A stretch of 32,611 nt of DNA from Chara braunii (Eukaryota; Streptophyta; Charophyceae; Charales; Characeae). Below are positions 1-9,059 of this stretch, in pieces; the first letter of the stretch is position 1; the number at the start of each line of letters is the position of its first letter. The notes beneath the pieces were generated by a model, which was not told the DNA's origin, ran no database searches, and worked only from the letters and a program-made list of their open reading frames with translations. A program made the position numbers and the translations under genes. The DNA lies in NCBI GenBank assembly GCA_003427395.1, contig BFEA01000386.1, forward strand, positions 374,905-407,515. Reading direction: 5' to 3'.

Positions 1-163
1 AACATCATTGCAGACTCTGATATTGCCCTTACAGGCCCTAGACCCAGACTGGTTGGACTGGTATCCGCTTAGACCTAACCTACAACTACTGGGCCTCTAA
101 AAATGCCACTTTTGTCTTCTTCTGCTCGGCCTCCAGTACCCGCACATCTACCTCTTCAGGGTG
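1..163 (+). repeat. 95-bp module, copy 1, plus 68 bp of shared downstream sequence
   Basis: Positions 1-95 recur exactly at 436-530 and 532-626. The following 68 bases (96-163) recur at 627-694 with one visible mismatch (T96 versus C627). The copies diverge abruptly at 164 and 695. The shared stretch is open in several frames, but I recognise no product. Confidence 0.9.
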
Positions 164-187
164 ATGAAGATGGCTGCCACCATAGCC

Positions 188-196
188 AGGTAAGTA
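188..196 (+). other. candidate 5' splice donor (AG|GTAAGTACC)
   Basis: CCAG followed by GTAAGTACC is near the ideal donor; the GT is at 190-191. It ends a short open stretch that begins with ATG at 164. The same donor octamer ends a different short ATG-initiated stretch at 760. No acceptor or downstream exon is identified, so a real exon is only a possibility. Confidence 0.35.
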
Positions 197-435
197 CCCC
201 TGGCGCTCCTTGCCCCTTCCTGTCCATCTTCTTCCTCCGTGTCCTTCTGCTTCCCCAGCAGCGCTGCTCTTGGATAGCGCTGCTCCAACCAGTGTGTCGC
301 CAAACTTGCACACAGAAAAAGAGGCCGGGCTCTTCGCCCGGCTGGGAGATATAGCGGCCTGTTTGCCTCTTCGGGCGGTGATTTCCAGGCCGCTCGGCCT
401 TCCAAGCAACCGGTACCTCCTTCCTTTCGGAGGGA

Positions 436-530
436 AACATCATTGCAGACTCTGATATTGCCCTTACAGGCCCTAGACCCAGACTGGTTGGACTGGTATC
501 CGCTTAGACCTAACCTACAACTACTGGGCC
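436..530 (+). repeat. 95-bp module, copy 2, abutting an N
   Basis: Same length and sequence as 1-95. It ends directly at the N of position 531, after which the same module restarts. Confidence 0.92.
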
Positions 531-531
531 N
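531..531. other. single unresolved base between two identical modules
   Basis: One N joins copy 2 (436-530) to copy 3 (532-626). Identical sequence on both sides of a one-base gap is typical of contig ends overlapped during gap filling, so the third copy may not exist in the genome. Confidence 0.8.
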
Positions 532-694
532 AACATCATTGCAGACTCTGATATTGCCCTTACAGGCCCTAGACCCAGACTGGTTGGACTGGTATCCGCT
601 TAGACCTAACCTACAACTACTGGGCCCCTAAAAATGCCACTTTTGTCTTCTTCTGCTCGGCCTCCAGTACCCGCACATCTACCTCTTCAGGGTG
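532..694 (+). repeat. 95-bp module, copy 3, plus the same 68-bp downstream sequence
   Basis: Matches 1-163 over its full length with one mismatch. After 694 the sequence is unrelated to that after 163. Confidence 0.9.
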
Positions 695-757
695 CGGTAC
701 CGGCCTACCCGCTACTTGAGTGTTTTTCCTGCTGCAATCCCTCAATGTCACAGCCAC

Positions 758-767
758 AGGTAAGTAC
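758..767 (+). other. candidate 5' splice donor (CAG|GTAAGTACC)
   Basis: ATGTCACAGCCACAG is followed by GTAAGTACC, with the GT at 760-761. It lies 66 bases beyond the end of the second shared 163-bp block, so both block copies are followed by the same donor in otherwise unrelated sequence. Confidence 0.35.
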
Positions 768-807
768 CGGCCCTGAGGGCCCAATGAATGAGCAAGTGCC
801 CTTGCGG

Positions 808-891
808 GCCACACACACACTCAAGCCAACCAGCACTCAGACAGGCACGGCCACACACACACTCAAGCCAACCAGCACTCAGACAGACATG
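808..891 (+). repeat. 42-bp tandem repeat, two units
   Basis: The unit beginning GCCACACACACACTCAAG starts at 808 and again at 850, nearly identical for 42 bases. Unresolved bases follow at 895, 904 and 912, suggesting the array was hard to assemble. Confidence 0.85.
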
Positions 892-1041
892 CAGNCCAGC
901 AAGNGTGCACANACAGACTTAGTAGCAGGCGGGAAACTCAGCAAGGCATTCAGTCTATGGGCAAAACTCAGAAATCAGTCGTGTGTTTCAGTCCATGTTT
1001 GGACGGGTCATCACATCAGAGTTATTTACTCATGTGAGTCG

Positions 1042-1103
1042 TTTGGGATTTGAACTGAGGTCTGTATTTCAACAGTTCATGGGTGTACCAACTGAGCAAC
1101 ACC
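1042..1103 (-). repeat. tRNA-like remnant (SINE head or tRNA pseudogene)
   Basis: On the minus strand an A-box-like GCTCAGTTGGTAC (about 1086-1098) is followed at tRNA spacing by a B-box-like AGTTCAAATCCC (1045-1056). The acceptor arms do not pair convincingly, so this is not a functional tRNA gene. It differs from the SINE at 1219. Confidence 0.5.
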
Positions 1104-1218
1104 GGTTTGTAATCCAACATATAAGTTGATATAACTAAATTCAAGTAAATTCAAAATTGAAAAATTAATTATCTTAATTTATCTAATATTGTATTTTGAA
1201 TTATTTTCCCAAATTTCA
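1104..1218. other. AT-rich spacer
   Basis: Very A+T-rich sequence between two tRNA-like elements; no gene seen. Confidence 0.5.
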
Positions 1219-1375
1219 GCGGGCTAGCTCAGTTGTAGAGCACACAAGTGGCATTCAGGAGGTCATGGGTTCAATTCCCCACGTCATCCGTTTGACTCCC
1301 CCACAGCCCCCTGCAGCGCACTTTGGGTTCACCAGCTGAGATAGTTGGCTTGCCCCCCCTGGCTTACGGTCCTGT
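1219..1375 (+). mobile_element. tRNA-derived SINE, copy 1
   Basis: The head carries an A box (TAGCTCAGTTGTAGAGC, 1225-1241) and a B box (GGTTCAATTCC, 1268-1278), the internal Pol III promoter layout. The body contains CACCAGCTGAGATAGTTGG, recurring with small changes in the copies at 27560 (plus) and 10330-10650 (minus). The head does not fold as an intact tRNA. The 3' limit is set by where similarity to the 27.6-kb copy fades, and no clear target-site duplication was identified. Confidence 0.75.
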
Positions 1376-2844
1376 CATCCTCCACTAGGAGTTAGGAGCT
1401 TGGGTCCCCCCACAGAGTAGAGCTTGCAAATAATATCCTAATGAGGGCTCCGAAGGTCTTGCAAGGAAAATGAGCAATAGCAAAATGACAGAATTCCAAA
1501 TTGCAAAATCACGTTGAAAGCCAGATAGTCGTATGCTGTCCAGGAAGCAGAAATGCACTGATATCACACCGAAGGAGAACCAAAGCAGCGAACTTAATTG
1601 TCGATGAAAGCATTCTCTTGCCACCACCAACAATGTACTCGACACTCTTCCTCCTACTGGCACTCAGCGCCCAGACCACGATCCTACAGCTACTACACTA
1701 GCCTACAGAAATGACAAGCAACCAGTTGACGTCAGCAGCAGTGATGTCGACCATACAGACCTCCGCCAGGAACAGTAGTGCTCTCACATCGCCTCTCCCT
1801 TCGCCCTCTCTATGCTCACTCTTGTCTTCTCCCACAGCTTCTCATCTCCCGAAGACCACCCTCATATGCCGCTCACCAACCTCGACCTCATGCCCAGCTA
1901 TGGAGGCTTCCAAGCAGCGCCCACTTCCCTGCGACCGTGCTGGCCTGGGTACCTAGCGCTAGCAGCCGCGAGTAAATGCTCCAGCAGCGCTGCCGCCTCG
2001 CACACAACTGCCTGAATGTCCAGCGCGCAGCCAGGCACTTTCCTATATGGAAAGTTGCCTGACCTGGAAGCTTCCAGCCTGGGTGGACCGTGTGCCCAGT
2101 AGCTTCACTTCCAATTCAGATACTGGCCTGGGCCCGCAACAGTTAGGCACGCCCAACCACCCACGCGTAAGCGTGAGGTGTATTTGCTTCCCCTGCGCAG
2201 CCAGAAGAGCCTAGATGGCTCACAAAAGTTTCTGATTCTCACGAGCGGTGCCGATGTAACAAACTGGCGCGTCGCAACTGTCTGGCGCCTACCATGGCTT
2301 TGCAAAATTGACAAATTCTGGCCTCATTGAGATTCGGGGGCCTGCCTTCACATAAGGCGGGCACATGCTTGCTGAAGGGGACACATGCAGGTATGCCGAG
2401 GGCTTAAAATCCTTGCAGTCTGGTTGCCAGGAATGTCCAGTTGCCCGTCCAGTGTCCTGATAGTTGGGAGTCAAAAAATTGAGAGAAAAGAATATACAGC
2501 TATCCCCCGATGAGGAGAAGACAACTTTTTATAAAGAGAAAAAAAAACGAAAGGAAAAGAAATCAAAGAATCCTGTGGAAAAAAATGTTGTGCACAGTGT
2601 GTAGCATTGCACTAAGACAAAACAGGTCCTTATAGCCCCAGCTCCAAATCCATTCTGGGGAGCATCAGTCTGGTTCCTATTCCACCAGCATATACATAAG
2701 GACACCCTCATGCTTGTATCCGTTTGGCTGAAGGACCCCTGAGGAGCATTGGTTGCCCCAGATGCCTGGAGGGTTGACTGCCAGCTTGCCTTCCCTCTTC
2801 ATTTCCTCTCAGGTCTGGTTCCCCAAACCTGCCAAATTTTATTT
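1376..2844. other. no gene recognised
   Basis: Unique-looking sequence with short unconvincing open stretches on both strands. GCAGCGC-type motifs recur between 1915 and 2025. A run around 1470-1487 (GAGCAATAGC followed by AAATGAC) resembles 4381-4400 and may be a shared LINE fragment. Confidence 0.4.
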
Positions 2845-3810
2845 CTAACCCAAGAAAAACAAGGGAATGCTGGTACCACAAGTCTCTGAAAGTGTCTGAA
2901 CTATCAGACTTGCAACTTTGAGCTTGTGAGTTGTCGATTGCTGTCCTGCAGTTCTCCTCCTCTCAAACATGTGATCAAAGTAAGTAGTCTGTATTGAGGC
3001 CTGAATGTCTGTTGACCGGATCATCTGCCTTCTGGTCCCCACGTCTGAGTTGTGCCAGTCTTTCCACCTTATTCTGGGACCATTTAGGTCCGCTACTTGC
3101 CTCTCACCAGCCAAGCCTTTCGAAGCTTAGCTCTGATTTTTTGCTGCAAGTCCGACGCGTCTGGTATAGACTGCTTCCTCTTCTGCCATTTGCATAGAAT
3201 CTTAGCTTGAATCAAGAGCCTGGTGGCTGCCCAGACGATTTCTCTTTGACTACGTTCCAGAGTTCTGCTGCACTGTTCCTTCCATATAGACCAGAGTGTC
3301 GCCTTTCTTATCATGTCATACCAGATCTTCTCCATAAGGGAGGAATGTTAGTCTTGTTTAAGTGGGAAGGAATGTTAGTCCATAAGGAGAGTTGGATAGG
3401 GTGTTTGGGGAAGAGGGAAGGAAATAGGGAATCCCAGAGGTCAGGTGCCCTAGCCCAGTATGAAGTTCTCTTTGTTGGGGTTATCTGCCCACAGATACTC
3501 TCTTACTTTGCAATTAGACTCCTTGATTGTATGGTCGGGCACCGTCCAAATTGAGGCTATGTACCATGTCATCATCGAGAAAATAGAAGTATTGATGGTC
3601 AGAGCTCGGCCCAATAAGGACGCGAATGTGTTCCCCCACCTGCCCATCTTATTAATTTGATTTGAGTGCACATTTTGGGCCATCTGGGTGCAAAACCATC
3701 CTTCGTAAGCAAGATGCCCAAATAACGTGTGGGCGTCTCGGGTTTCTCTCATGTCATCTCACTCTCTGGGCCCTGGAGTTGTGGGACTTCGTCATCCGAC
3801 AACCACCATC
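2845..3810 (-). pseudogene. LINE (non-LTR retrotransposon) fragment: end of reverse transcriptase and C-terminal domain
   Basis: Reading leftwards, the segment TRYLGILLTKDG (about 3690-3730) matches the conserved RT region before the thumb of plant-type LINEs. A frameshift follows, then GRALTIN and a W-rich stretch ending VREYLWADN (3455-3610), the usual continuation. After a break, 3093-3335 encodes the post-zinc-finger segment with TLWSIWKEQC, which aligns with SLWTIWKRRC of the LINE at 24018. The zinc-knuckle region expected between them is missing, around 3340-3450. An in-frame TGA precedes the TRYLG motif, and at least one frameshift separates the blocks. The element would have copied its RNA by target-primed reverse transcription, but this copy is dead. 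Family assignment is by motif only. Confidence 0.65.
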
Positions 3811-3859
3811 CGATTGTTTTCTTCCAGTTAATCACAAGGAAACCAGCGAGAGGCGGGCT

Positions 3860-4250
3860 CCGTAAAATTGACCCAAAGCAAGAAAAGAAAGTCCTACAAG
3901 TTCAGCGGATCGTTAAGCTCCTTACCAAACCGGGTCTGGCATGGAATAAAAATTTGGCCTTGGACAGCATCAGATGCCTAGCCCCAACAGCCACGCCAGC
4001 AAACATGCCCAGTCTATTTTGGGTAATGAATAAGGAATGGATTCAATGGAGCCCAAACACAGGCTGTAGAAAGCAATCAAGAGGTACTGCCCCTATACCT
4101 TACTGGAATGCTTTGCCGCGAATATGGTGGGAAATCATGCCAAAGAAAGTGGGAAGCCCCAGGTCCAAAGAAGTTTTGAGACCACCTCTCTTTGGGAATC
4201 CTGGGGTGAGAGACGAAAGTGATCACCCACTCTGTCCCAAGCCACGGTGA
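3860..4250 (+). pseudogene. possible LINE fragment, linker between RT and zinc finger
   Basis: The open stretch ends in a Trp/Pro-rich block with LPRIWWEIMPKK followed by LRPPLFGNPGVRDES. This resembles the region of LINE ORF2 between the RT thumb and the zf-RVT domain, where a 'P-L-F-x-N-P-x-I' pattern is common. It lies head-to-head with the minus-strand LINE piece ending near 3810, so the two cannot be one uninterrupted element. There is no RT core and no zinc finger. It could be an unrelated host exon. Confidence 0.35.
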
Positions 4251-4906
4251 AGAAGATGATGGTTGTCATGGATTAATCACGGAGTATGGAAAGTGAGCTG
4301 AGAACTCAGAAAATATCATCAAATGCATCCCAGAAGGCTGGAGGGGATATTGAAAGAAGTCTTTACCTGGTGCAAGGAAATGAGCAATAGCGAAATGACC
4401 ATACATGCAAGCGCACGTCATGCACTGATTCGCAGACAGTTGGTGCTCAAGCGCACCCCAACGGAGCAGTGCACGAAGGCCCAGGCCAAATTGAAAAAAA
4501 AAAAAGCCAGGGTGTCGATTTATCCCTGGGCCGGCCTGCCAGCAAAAATGGTTTTGGGGCCCAAAGAAAATTTTAGCGGGCCGCGCTCAAGCGCAGCCCG
4601 AAAAGATTTCCAATTTCGTTTTTTTTTGGACCGTTTCTTAGTTTTAGCAAGTCGATACTGGCAGGGCTTCGGTGGGCCGCTTACTCCTCGTTGTTGCAGC
4701 CGCCCCCAGTCCACTCCAGGAAGCAGTGCCGTCATTCCCCTGCTACGAGCAGCGCCGGCCTCCCCCTGCATTTGCATCATCACCGAGGCTGAGCTTTGGA
4801 GCGACCATCGCCGACTTCAACCCTCCTCCAAGGTGAGTCTTCACCAGCCCCCCTGCCCTCCCTCGAACTCACCTCCTCCCCCTCCTCCTCCGCCTCCCCC
4901 TTTCAG
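4251..4906. other. no firm gene; possible small intron at 4833-4906
   Basis: The plus strand is open from 4323 to 4931, but the translation is biased and ends in polyproline encoded by a (CCT/CCC) run. A donor-like AAG|GTGAGT (GT at 4833) and an acceptor-like CCCTTTCAG|G (AG at 4905-4906) frame a 74-nt pyrimidine-rich stretch, which could be a short intron. Confidence 0.3.
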
Positions 4907-5110
4907 GCGGGCCCCTATATCGAGTTCCTGAGTTGCTGATTCAGCCGGACTCACTCAGGCGGGCCCCCGCGTTGAGTTGCTGGTTGCTATTCAGTCGGGC
5001 TCATACGGGCAGACCCCTGCATTGAGTTGGTTGCCGCTGATTTGGCTGGAGGGTCTATTGAGTTGCTGTCCCTTCTCAGACCCCACTGGGGCTGATTTAT
5101 CCATTGAGTT
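4907..5110 (+). repeat. degenerate ~50-bp tandem repeat
   Basis: About three diverged units, each with GGCGGGCCCC (or GGGCAGACCCC), then a TTGAGTTGCTG core, then a CAGYCGGRCTCA segment, start near 4907, 4958 and 5008; the last is longer. Confidence 0.6.
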
Positions 5111-5229
5111 GCTGATATTCCCGTAACGCCCGGGCATTACCGACTGGCTGGTCACTCGGGTGGACTGGCAGATTGGCCAAGTTAGCACCTCAGTATGCTG
5201 CCGCCCCGGGGTAGGAAGGTTGTGGAGAA

Positions 5230-5400
5230 GTTTAATATGGTTGTACTGGACATCAGACTTTTGTTATTAGGGCCAACAAGTCCCCCACATCGAGACATAC
5301 ACTGGTGATTACTTATCACGTGAGAGATGCCGGACATGGCATGAAAGGCGCTACCTATGACCGGATTGCCGACTACATTTTCCACAGGGAGAGTTACTGA
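5230..5400 (+). CDS. coding-like fragment of unknown function
   Basis: One plus frame encodes about 54 residues with ordinary composition, including the segments TSRHTLVITYHVRDAGHG and GATYDRIADYIFHRE, bounded by TAA near 5238 and TGA near 5398. I do not recognise the family. It lies upstream of the tandem duplication at 5509 and the open frame at 5943, and could be an exon of the same gene or element. CCACAG|GG at about 5382-5391 resembles an acceptor. Confidence 0.3.
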
Positions 5401-5508
5401 AGGAAGCACATGCTACATGCGTTTCCCCAAATTCCCTTTGCATCAGGCGGCGCTCTCTTCAACTTTGATGGTTGTAATCCGAAACCCCTCAGCAAGGGTG
5501 GCAACATT

Positions 5509-5827
5509 GAGAAGAGGCATCAGGACAGGAGAATAAGGAGCGAGGTGGCCAGGTCCGGGATACCTACCACTTGTTTACAGAGGTATGAGATAGATGCGTC
5601 TGACCAAGAGCCCTGCTGTGTGAGTGATGTTGCCCTAGGAGATCACTTTGACGGGTGGCAGCAGGGAGAAGAGGCGTCAGGACAGGAGAATAAGGAGCAA
5701 GGTGGCCAGGTCCGGGATACCTATTACCACTTGTTTACGGAGGTCAAAGATAGATGAGTTTGACCAAGAGCCCTTCTGTGTGAGTGATGTTGACCTGGCA
5801 GATCACTTTGACTGGGATACTCGCAGG
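5509..5827 (+). repeat. ~160-bp tandem duplication with coding character
   Basis: The unit beginning GAGAAGAGGC starts at 5509 and again at 5666 (157-bp offset), highly similar to 5827. In one frame both units end in a similar peptide: DQEPCCVSDVALGDHFD in unit 1 and DQEPFCVSDVDLADHFD in unit 2. Another frame gives VRDTYHLFTEV in the first half. Conservation at protein level in both halves, but in different frames, suggests a duplicated exon with a small indel. Confidence 0.8.
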
Positions 5828-5942
5828 GATTGATTCCATAGACGTTGGAGACCGGTAAGCAGCGACGACGGAGGGCGACATTGTGACAGATCGCATATCT
5901 CCTTGCACGGTACTTACTTGAGGGAGACTGAGTTTTGTGTCA

Positions 5943-6446
5943 GGGGAGTCCAAGTCGGAGGAGGTAGCCGGCCCTTCTAGAAGGAAGGGGCATGTCCCTT
6001 ATCTTGGGGATGGCGACAGTCACCTGGTTGGAGCTGAATTTGCCATGCAGGCTTTTGGAAAGCCTCTTTATGGAGATCGTTTCCTGGAGGTTTCTTACGA
6101 CTATATCTACAGCAAGGGACGGATTGAGATTTTGATCGGTGTCACTCGCAACATTTCCCTCGCCGAGGAGTTGTACCTCAGGAATGTAGCGGACGATGAG
6201 ATGGCTAGGTGCATGGCGTATGTCCTGCAGATTGACCCAACAGCCTCTCTGGATATCAGTTACGTGGTCTCAGAGTCGATAGCCACTCATGTTCTCAATG
6301 ATGAGGAGGACCAGCGCGTACCGGACATGGAGTCCCAGACAGTCGAACCCACTCACGAGGGTGTACCGCTCATTGTAATTGATCGAGGCTTGTATATTCT
6401 AGCCACTGCGATGTATCATGACATTATTGTTATGATTTATCAGTGA
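5943..6446 (+). CDS. hypothetical protein fragment, possibly a 3'-terminal exon
   Basis: Continuous frame of about 167 codons ending in TGA at 6444-6446. An in-frame TGA at 5919-5921 lies upstream and there is no nearby ATG. TTTTGTGTCAG|GG just before 5943 is a reasonable splice acceptor, so I place the start there rather than at an alternative start codon. The product begins with a basic, Ser/Glu-rich stretch (SKSEE...PSRRKG), then mixed alpha/beta-like sequence with FLEVSYDYIYSKGR and a later acidic run (NDEEDQ). There is no transmembrane segment and no motif I can name. It may belong with the coding-like blocks at 5230 and 5509, either as a host gene or as part of an undescribed element. 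Confidence 0.4.
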   Translation, partial: GESKSEEVAGPSRRKGHVPYLGDGDSHLVGAEFAMQAFGKPLYGDRFLEVSYDYIYSKGRIEILIGVTRNISLAEELYLRNVADDEMARCMAYVLQIDPTASLDISYVVSESIATHVLNDEEDQRVPDMESQTVEPTHEGVPLIVIDRGLYILATAMYHDIIVMIYQ

Positions 6447-6800
6447 CTGCAGCCCCCTCAATGGTTGCTTCCTGTATACCCTGTGTGTACTACTCTCTTA
6501 TCTTGTGTCTCTGGTCATGCTCTTGCAGAGTCAGGTTTCTAGTCTTCTTGTTCTTTCAGTGTCATTTGCTCTATGATGCACGTATGTTATTTCCCTTTCA
6601 CATTTACAGGTTACACTCAAGGCTACTTGAAGTACTCCTGGATAATAGGGACTCCAGTGACCTTGAATATAACCTTTATACGGGGTCAGGTGCAGGCGAT
6701 AAGCCCGAACGCCTCTCTAAGTTGTGTCGCCACTGGCAGGAGGGATAACCCTGACTACTCCATTGTATGACAGAGAGTGACAAAGACTGTTCCTGAATAC
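6447..6800. other. no gene recognised; acceptor-like sites
   Basis: Pyrimidine-rich stretches end in AG at TTCTTTCAG (about 6552-6560) and CATTTACAG (about 6601-6609). They would suit introns downstream of the frame ending at 6446, but no convincing exon follows. Confidence 0.3.
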
Positions 6801-6812
6801 ACCTTTATATAA
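6801..6812 (-). promoter_or_regulatory. TATA-like box, minus strand
   Basis: TTATATAAAGG on the minus strand, left of (downstream of) the gypsy integrase remnant, where a 3' LTR promoter would be expected. No second LTR was found, so this is only suggestive. Confidence 0.25.
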
Positions 6813-6896
6813 TTTCCGTTATACCTACCAAAACCCTGCGTGACAGCCTGCCAGTCCACCAACCCACTGCACTCGGCCCGAGGAGGGACATTGAAC

Positions 6897-7370
6897 CTAG
6901 CCTTGGAAGCAGTGGGGGTGAGACACCGCGTACAATTTCAAAGCTCCAAAATGACCGCGAGCATAATGACACTCTGACATCAGAACTGTTCTCAACTTGC
7001 GGTCCTGAGGAATACACAAGCGTTCCTCACCTCTGTTGCACGTGTACAGCAGATATGAAACCAGAGTATAACCTGGTTCAGAGGCAAAAACACCCTGTAA
7101 GTTCCTCACTATGGGCCCAAGAACCGGGTGCTGGGGCAGCAGTCGGGCAATGGTCTGACGAGTCTTCTCCCCAAAAGAATGAGCAAAGGAGATCAGGAAG
7201 AGAGCGTCAAGCCTACGAGAAAGGGCGTCTGCCACTTTGTTGTAGCAACCCTTCTTGTGTTTCGGTTCAAAGTCAAAGAGATCAATGAACTACATGTAGC
7301 GAGCAAGTTTGTCATTCAGCTCTCCCTGGGACTTCATCCACTGAAGTGTGGAATGATCTGAATAGATTCG
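6897..7370 (-). pseudogene. Ty3/gypsy pol: end of RNase H and integrase zinc-binding region
   Basis: Minus strand, read from 7370 leftwards. The frame begins inside RNase H (SDHSTLQWMKSQGELND), passes an in-frame TAG after LARYM, continues FDFEPKHKKGCYNKVADALSRR (a hallmark of the gypsy RNase H end), then enters the integrase N-terminal region with RLCIPQDRKLR and ECHYARGHFG. It ends at a stop near 6897, before the integrase catalytic core. Its upstream partner in an intact element would be the remainder of RT/RNase H, which here lies on the opposite strand at 7372-8090. Roughly 30 residues of RNase H are missing at the junction. Non-functional. Confidence 0.85.
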
Positions 7371-7371
7371 C

Positions 7372-8093
7372 TATCACGAGATTGAGATGGTTGAAGGTGA
7401 TGTCCACAAGATAACCTTTAAGACCAGGTATGGTACCTATGAGTACTTGGTCATGCCATTCGGTCTTTGCAATGCCCTGGCACATTCCAAACAGAGATGC
7501 ATTGCATACTTAGGCCTTACATGGACAAGTGTGTTGTTGTCTACTTGGATGGCATCCTAGTATTCAGTCATTCTGTCGAGGAGTATTCGCAGCATCTGGC
7601 TCTGGTCCTCCAGACCTTGCATGACAGTTAGTACAAGATCAACAGGGAAAAGTCTTATTTTGGAGTTGACTCTGTTGTTTATCTTGGCCATGTCATTTCT
7701 GGAGAGGGGTTGGCACCTGAGGCAACGGAAGTTGCTACTGTTCGGGACTAGCCGAAGCCTGTGAACGTTCGTGATGTTCGGTCTTTCTTGGGGCTTGCAT
7801 CATATTACAAAAAGTTCACTAAGAACTTCTCTTCCATTGCAGCACCCCTGACTGACCTAACAAAGAAAGACACTTCCTTTCATTGGACATTTGAATATCA
7901 GGAGGCTTTTACACGTCTCAAGGATGCCTTGATACGTGCACTTGTTCTGAAATTACCTGACCCTACCTTGCCTTTTGTACTCACCACTGATGCTAGTCAG
8001 TATGATGTAGGGCCGTTACTTCAGCAGGATGATGGGAATGGTCTGCAACCTATCGAGTACATGAGCAAGAAAATTAAAACTAAGAAGCGAAAT
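7372..8093 (+). pseudogene. Ty3/gypsy pol: inverted middle segment (RT palm/thumb and start of RNase H)
   Basis: Plus strand, while both flanking parts of pol are on the minus strand. It starts exactly where the RT motif continues ([13 protein letters not shown]), then [11 protein letters not shown], a frameshift, and the catalytic motif at 7542-7553, which reads YLDG instead of Y-x-D-D (second Asp codon GAC changed to GGC). In-frame stops occur near 7628 and 7749. The connection domain is clear (VRSFLGLASYYKKFTKNFS, 7770-7830), followed by the RNase H start LTTDASQYDVG and QPIEYMSKK (to 8090). The lost catalytic Asp, the stops and the shift make it dead. Together with the neighbours it supplies the missing middle of one pol gene. 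Confidence 0.9.
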
Positions 8094-8097
8094 TTGA

Positions 8098-9030
8098 GGT
8101 CGATCTTACTGAACATAGTGCAACCCTGCACCATATCCAACAGATCATCGATCCGAGGACGAGGCTCTGTAGACTTCCTCGTGATCTTATTGAGACCCCT
8201 GTAGTCCACACACATTCTGAACTCACCATTTGTTGTTGGGACATTTGGAACAAAGATAACTGGTGCCCCAAATTCAGACCTGCTAGGACGAATCCAACAT
8301 TTGCTGGTCAAGGTCTCCAACTGCTTCCTGAGCTCAACAAGTTAGGCAAGGGACATCCTGTACACCCGACCCTTGGGAGGGACCGAGCCAGGCAGGAGCT
8401 CAATCTTATGTTTGGTCTGCCTATGAACAAGTCCAGTCGGCTCCTGCATAAGATGTGAGAACCGGTCAACTACGTGCTGAATTAGAGAGGGACAGGGAGC
8501 AGTTTCCACATTAGTCTGTTTGACGTATGCCACAAACAGACGGGTGTGGTCATTATGGCGTGAAAGTCGCATAAAACTACAAGCACGCATACAATAGCAT
8601 CTACTCGTCGGATGGTACTCATTAGCGAGTATACAAGGGCGATAAAACCCATGCCGATCAGGTAGCTCAACCCTAGGGATCAGCCAGTCGATCCTAGGGT
8701 TGGTGGCACTAAGCCACTGCAGAGAGAACACAAGGTCGAAGGGGACATTAGGGAACACAAAGACATTAACGCGATGCCGGATTTCTCCCTGCTTGTCAAA
8801 GGTCACAGCTAGGCCCTTGACAACAGTAGTGATCCTAACTGTGGATGAGTCCCCAACGGGAACCTCAATAGGTTGTCGCAACTTTACCAGTCTCTGGTCC
8901 AAGTGCAGCCTGCTAACTGTCTTGGGAGACAAAGTTGTGAGTAGCCCCATAGTCTAAGAGCCCTTTGAACTTGGCTCCCAGGATAGAGGGTCGAAGTAGG
9001 ATGAGGTCTAACCTTTGCTTCTTCTTTCTC
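8098..9030 (-). pseudogene. Ty3/gypsy pol: protease and N-terminal reverse transcriptase
   Basis: Minus strand. A retropepsin-like region begins near 9030: an LDYGATHNF segment (8930-8965) stands where family members have D-S/T-G-A, followed by a one-base frameshift into SPKTVSRL. The protease body continues (FPNVPFDLVFSLQWL), then a linker, the pre-RT segment HKIELLPGSVPPKGRVYRMS, an in-frame TAA at 8342-8344, and RT motifs WIRPSRSEFGAPVIFVP, FRMCVDYRGLNKIT and MFSKIDLK. Similarity stops exactly after IDLK near 8098; the next expected residues (GYHQIE) are on the other strand at 7372. No gag or zinc knuckle precedes it within the window. Confidence 0.88.
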
Positions 9031-9059
9031 TATCTCTATACTTACTAAAGCAAACAAAG

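Noticed and set aside
1219-1290. Functional tRNA gene
   Set aside because: A and B boxes present, but acceptor and anticodon stems do not pair; SINE head instead.
2529-2711. Phe-rich minus-strand frame
   Set aside because: A-rich run read in complement; no coding evidence.
4323-4931. 202-codon plus-strand frame ending in polyproline
   Set aside because: Biased composition, proline run from CCT repeats, and a likely intron inside; no family resemblance.
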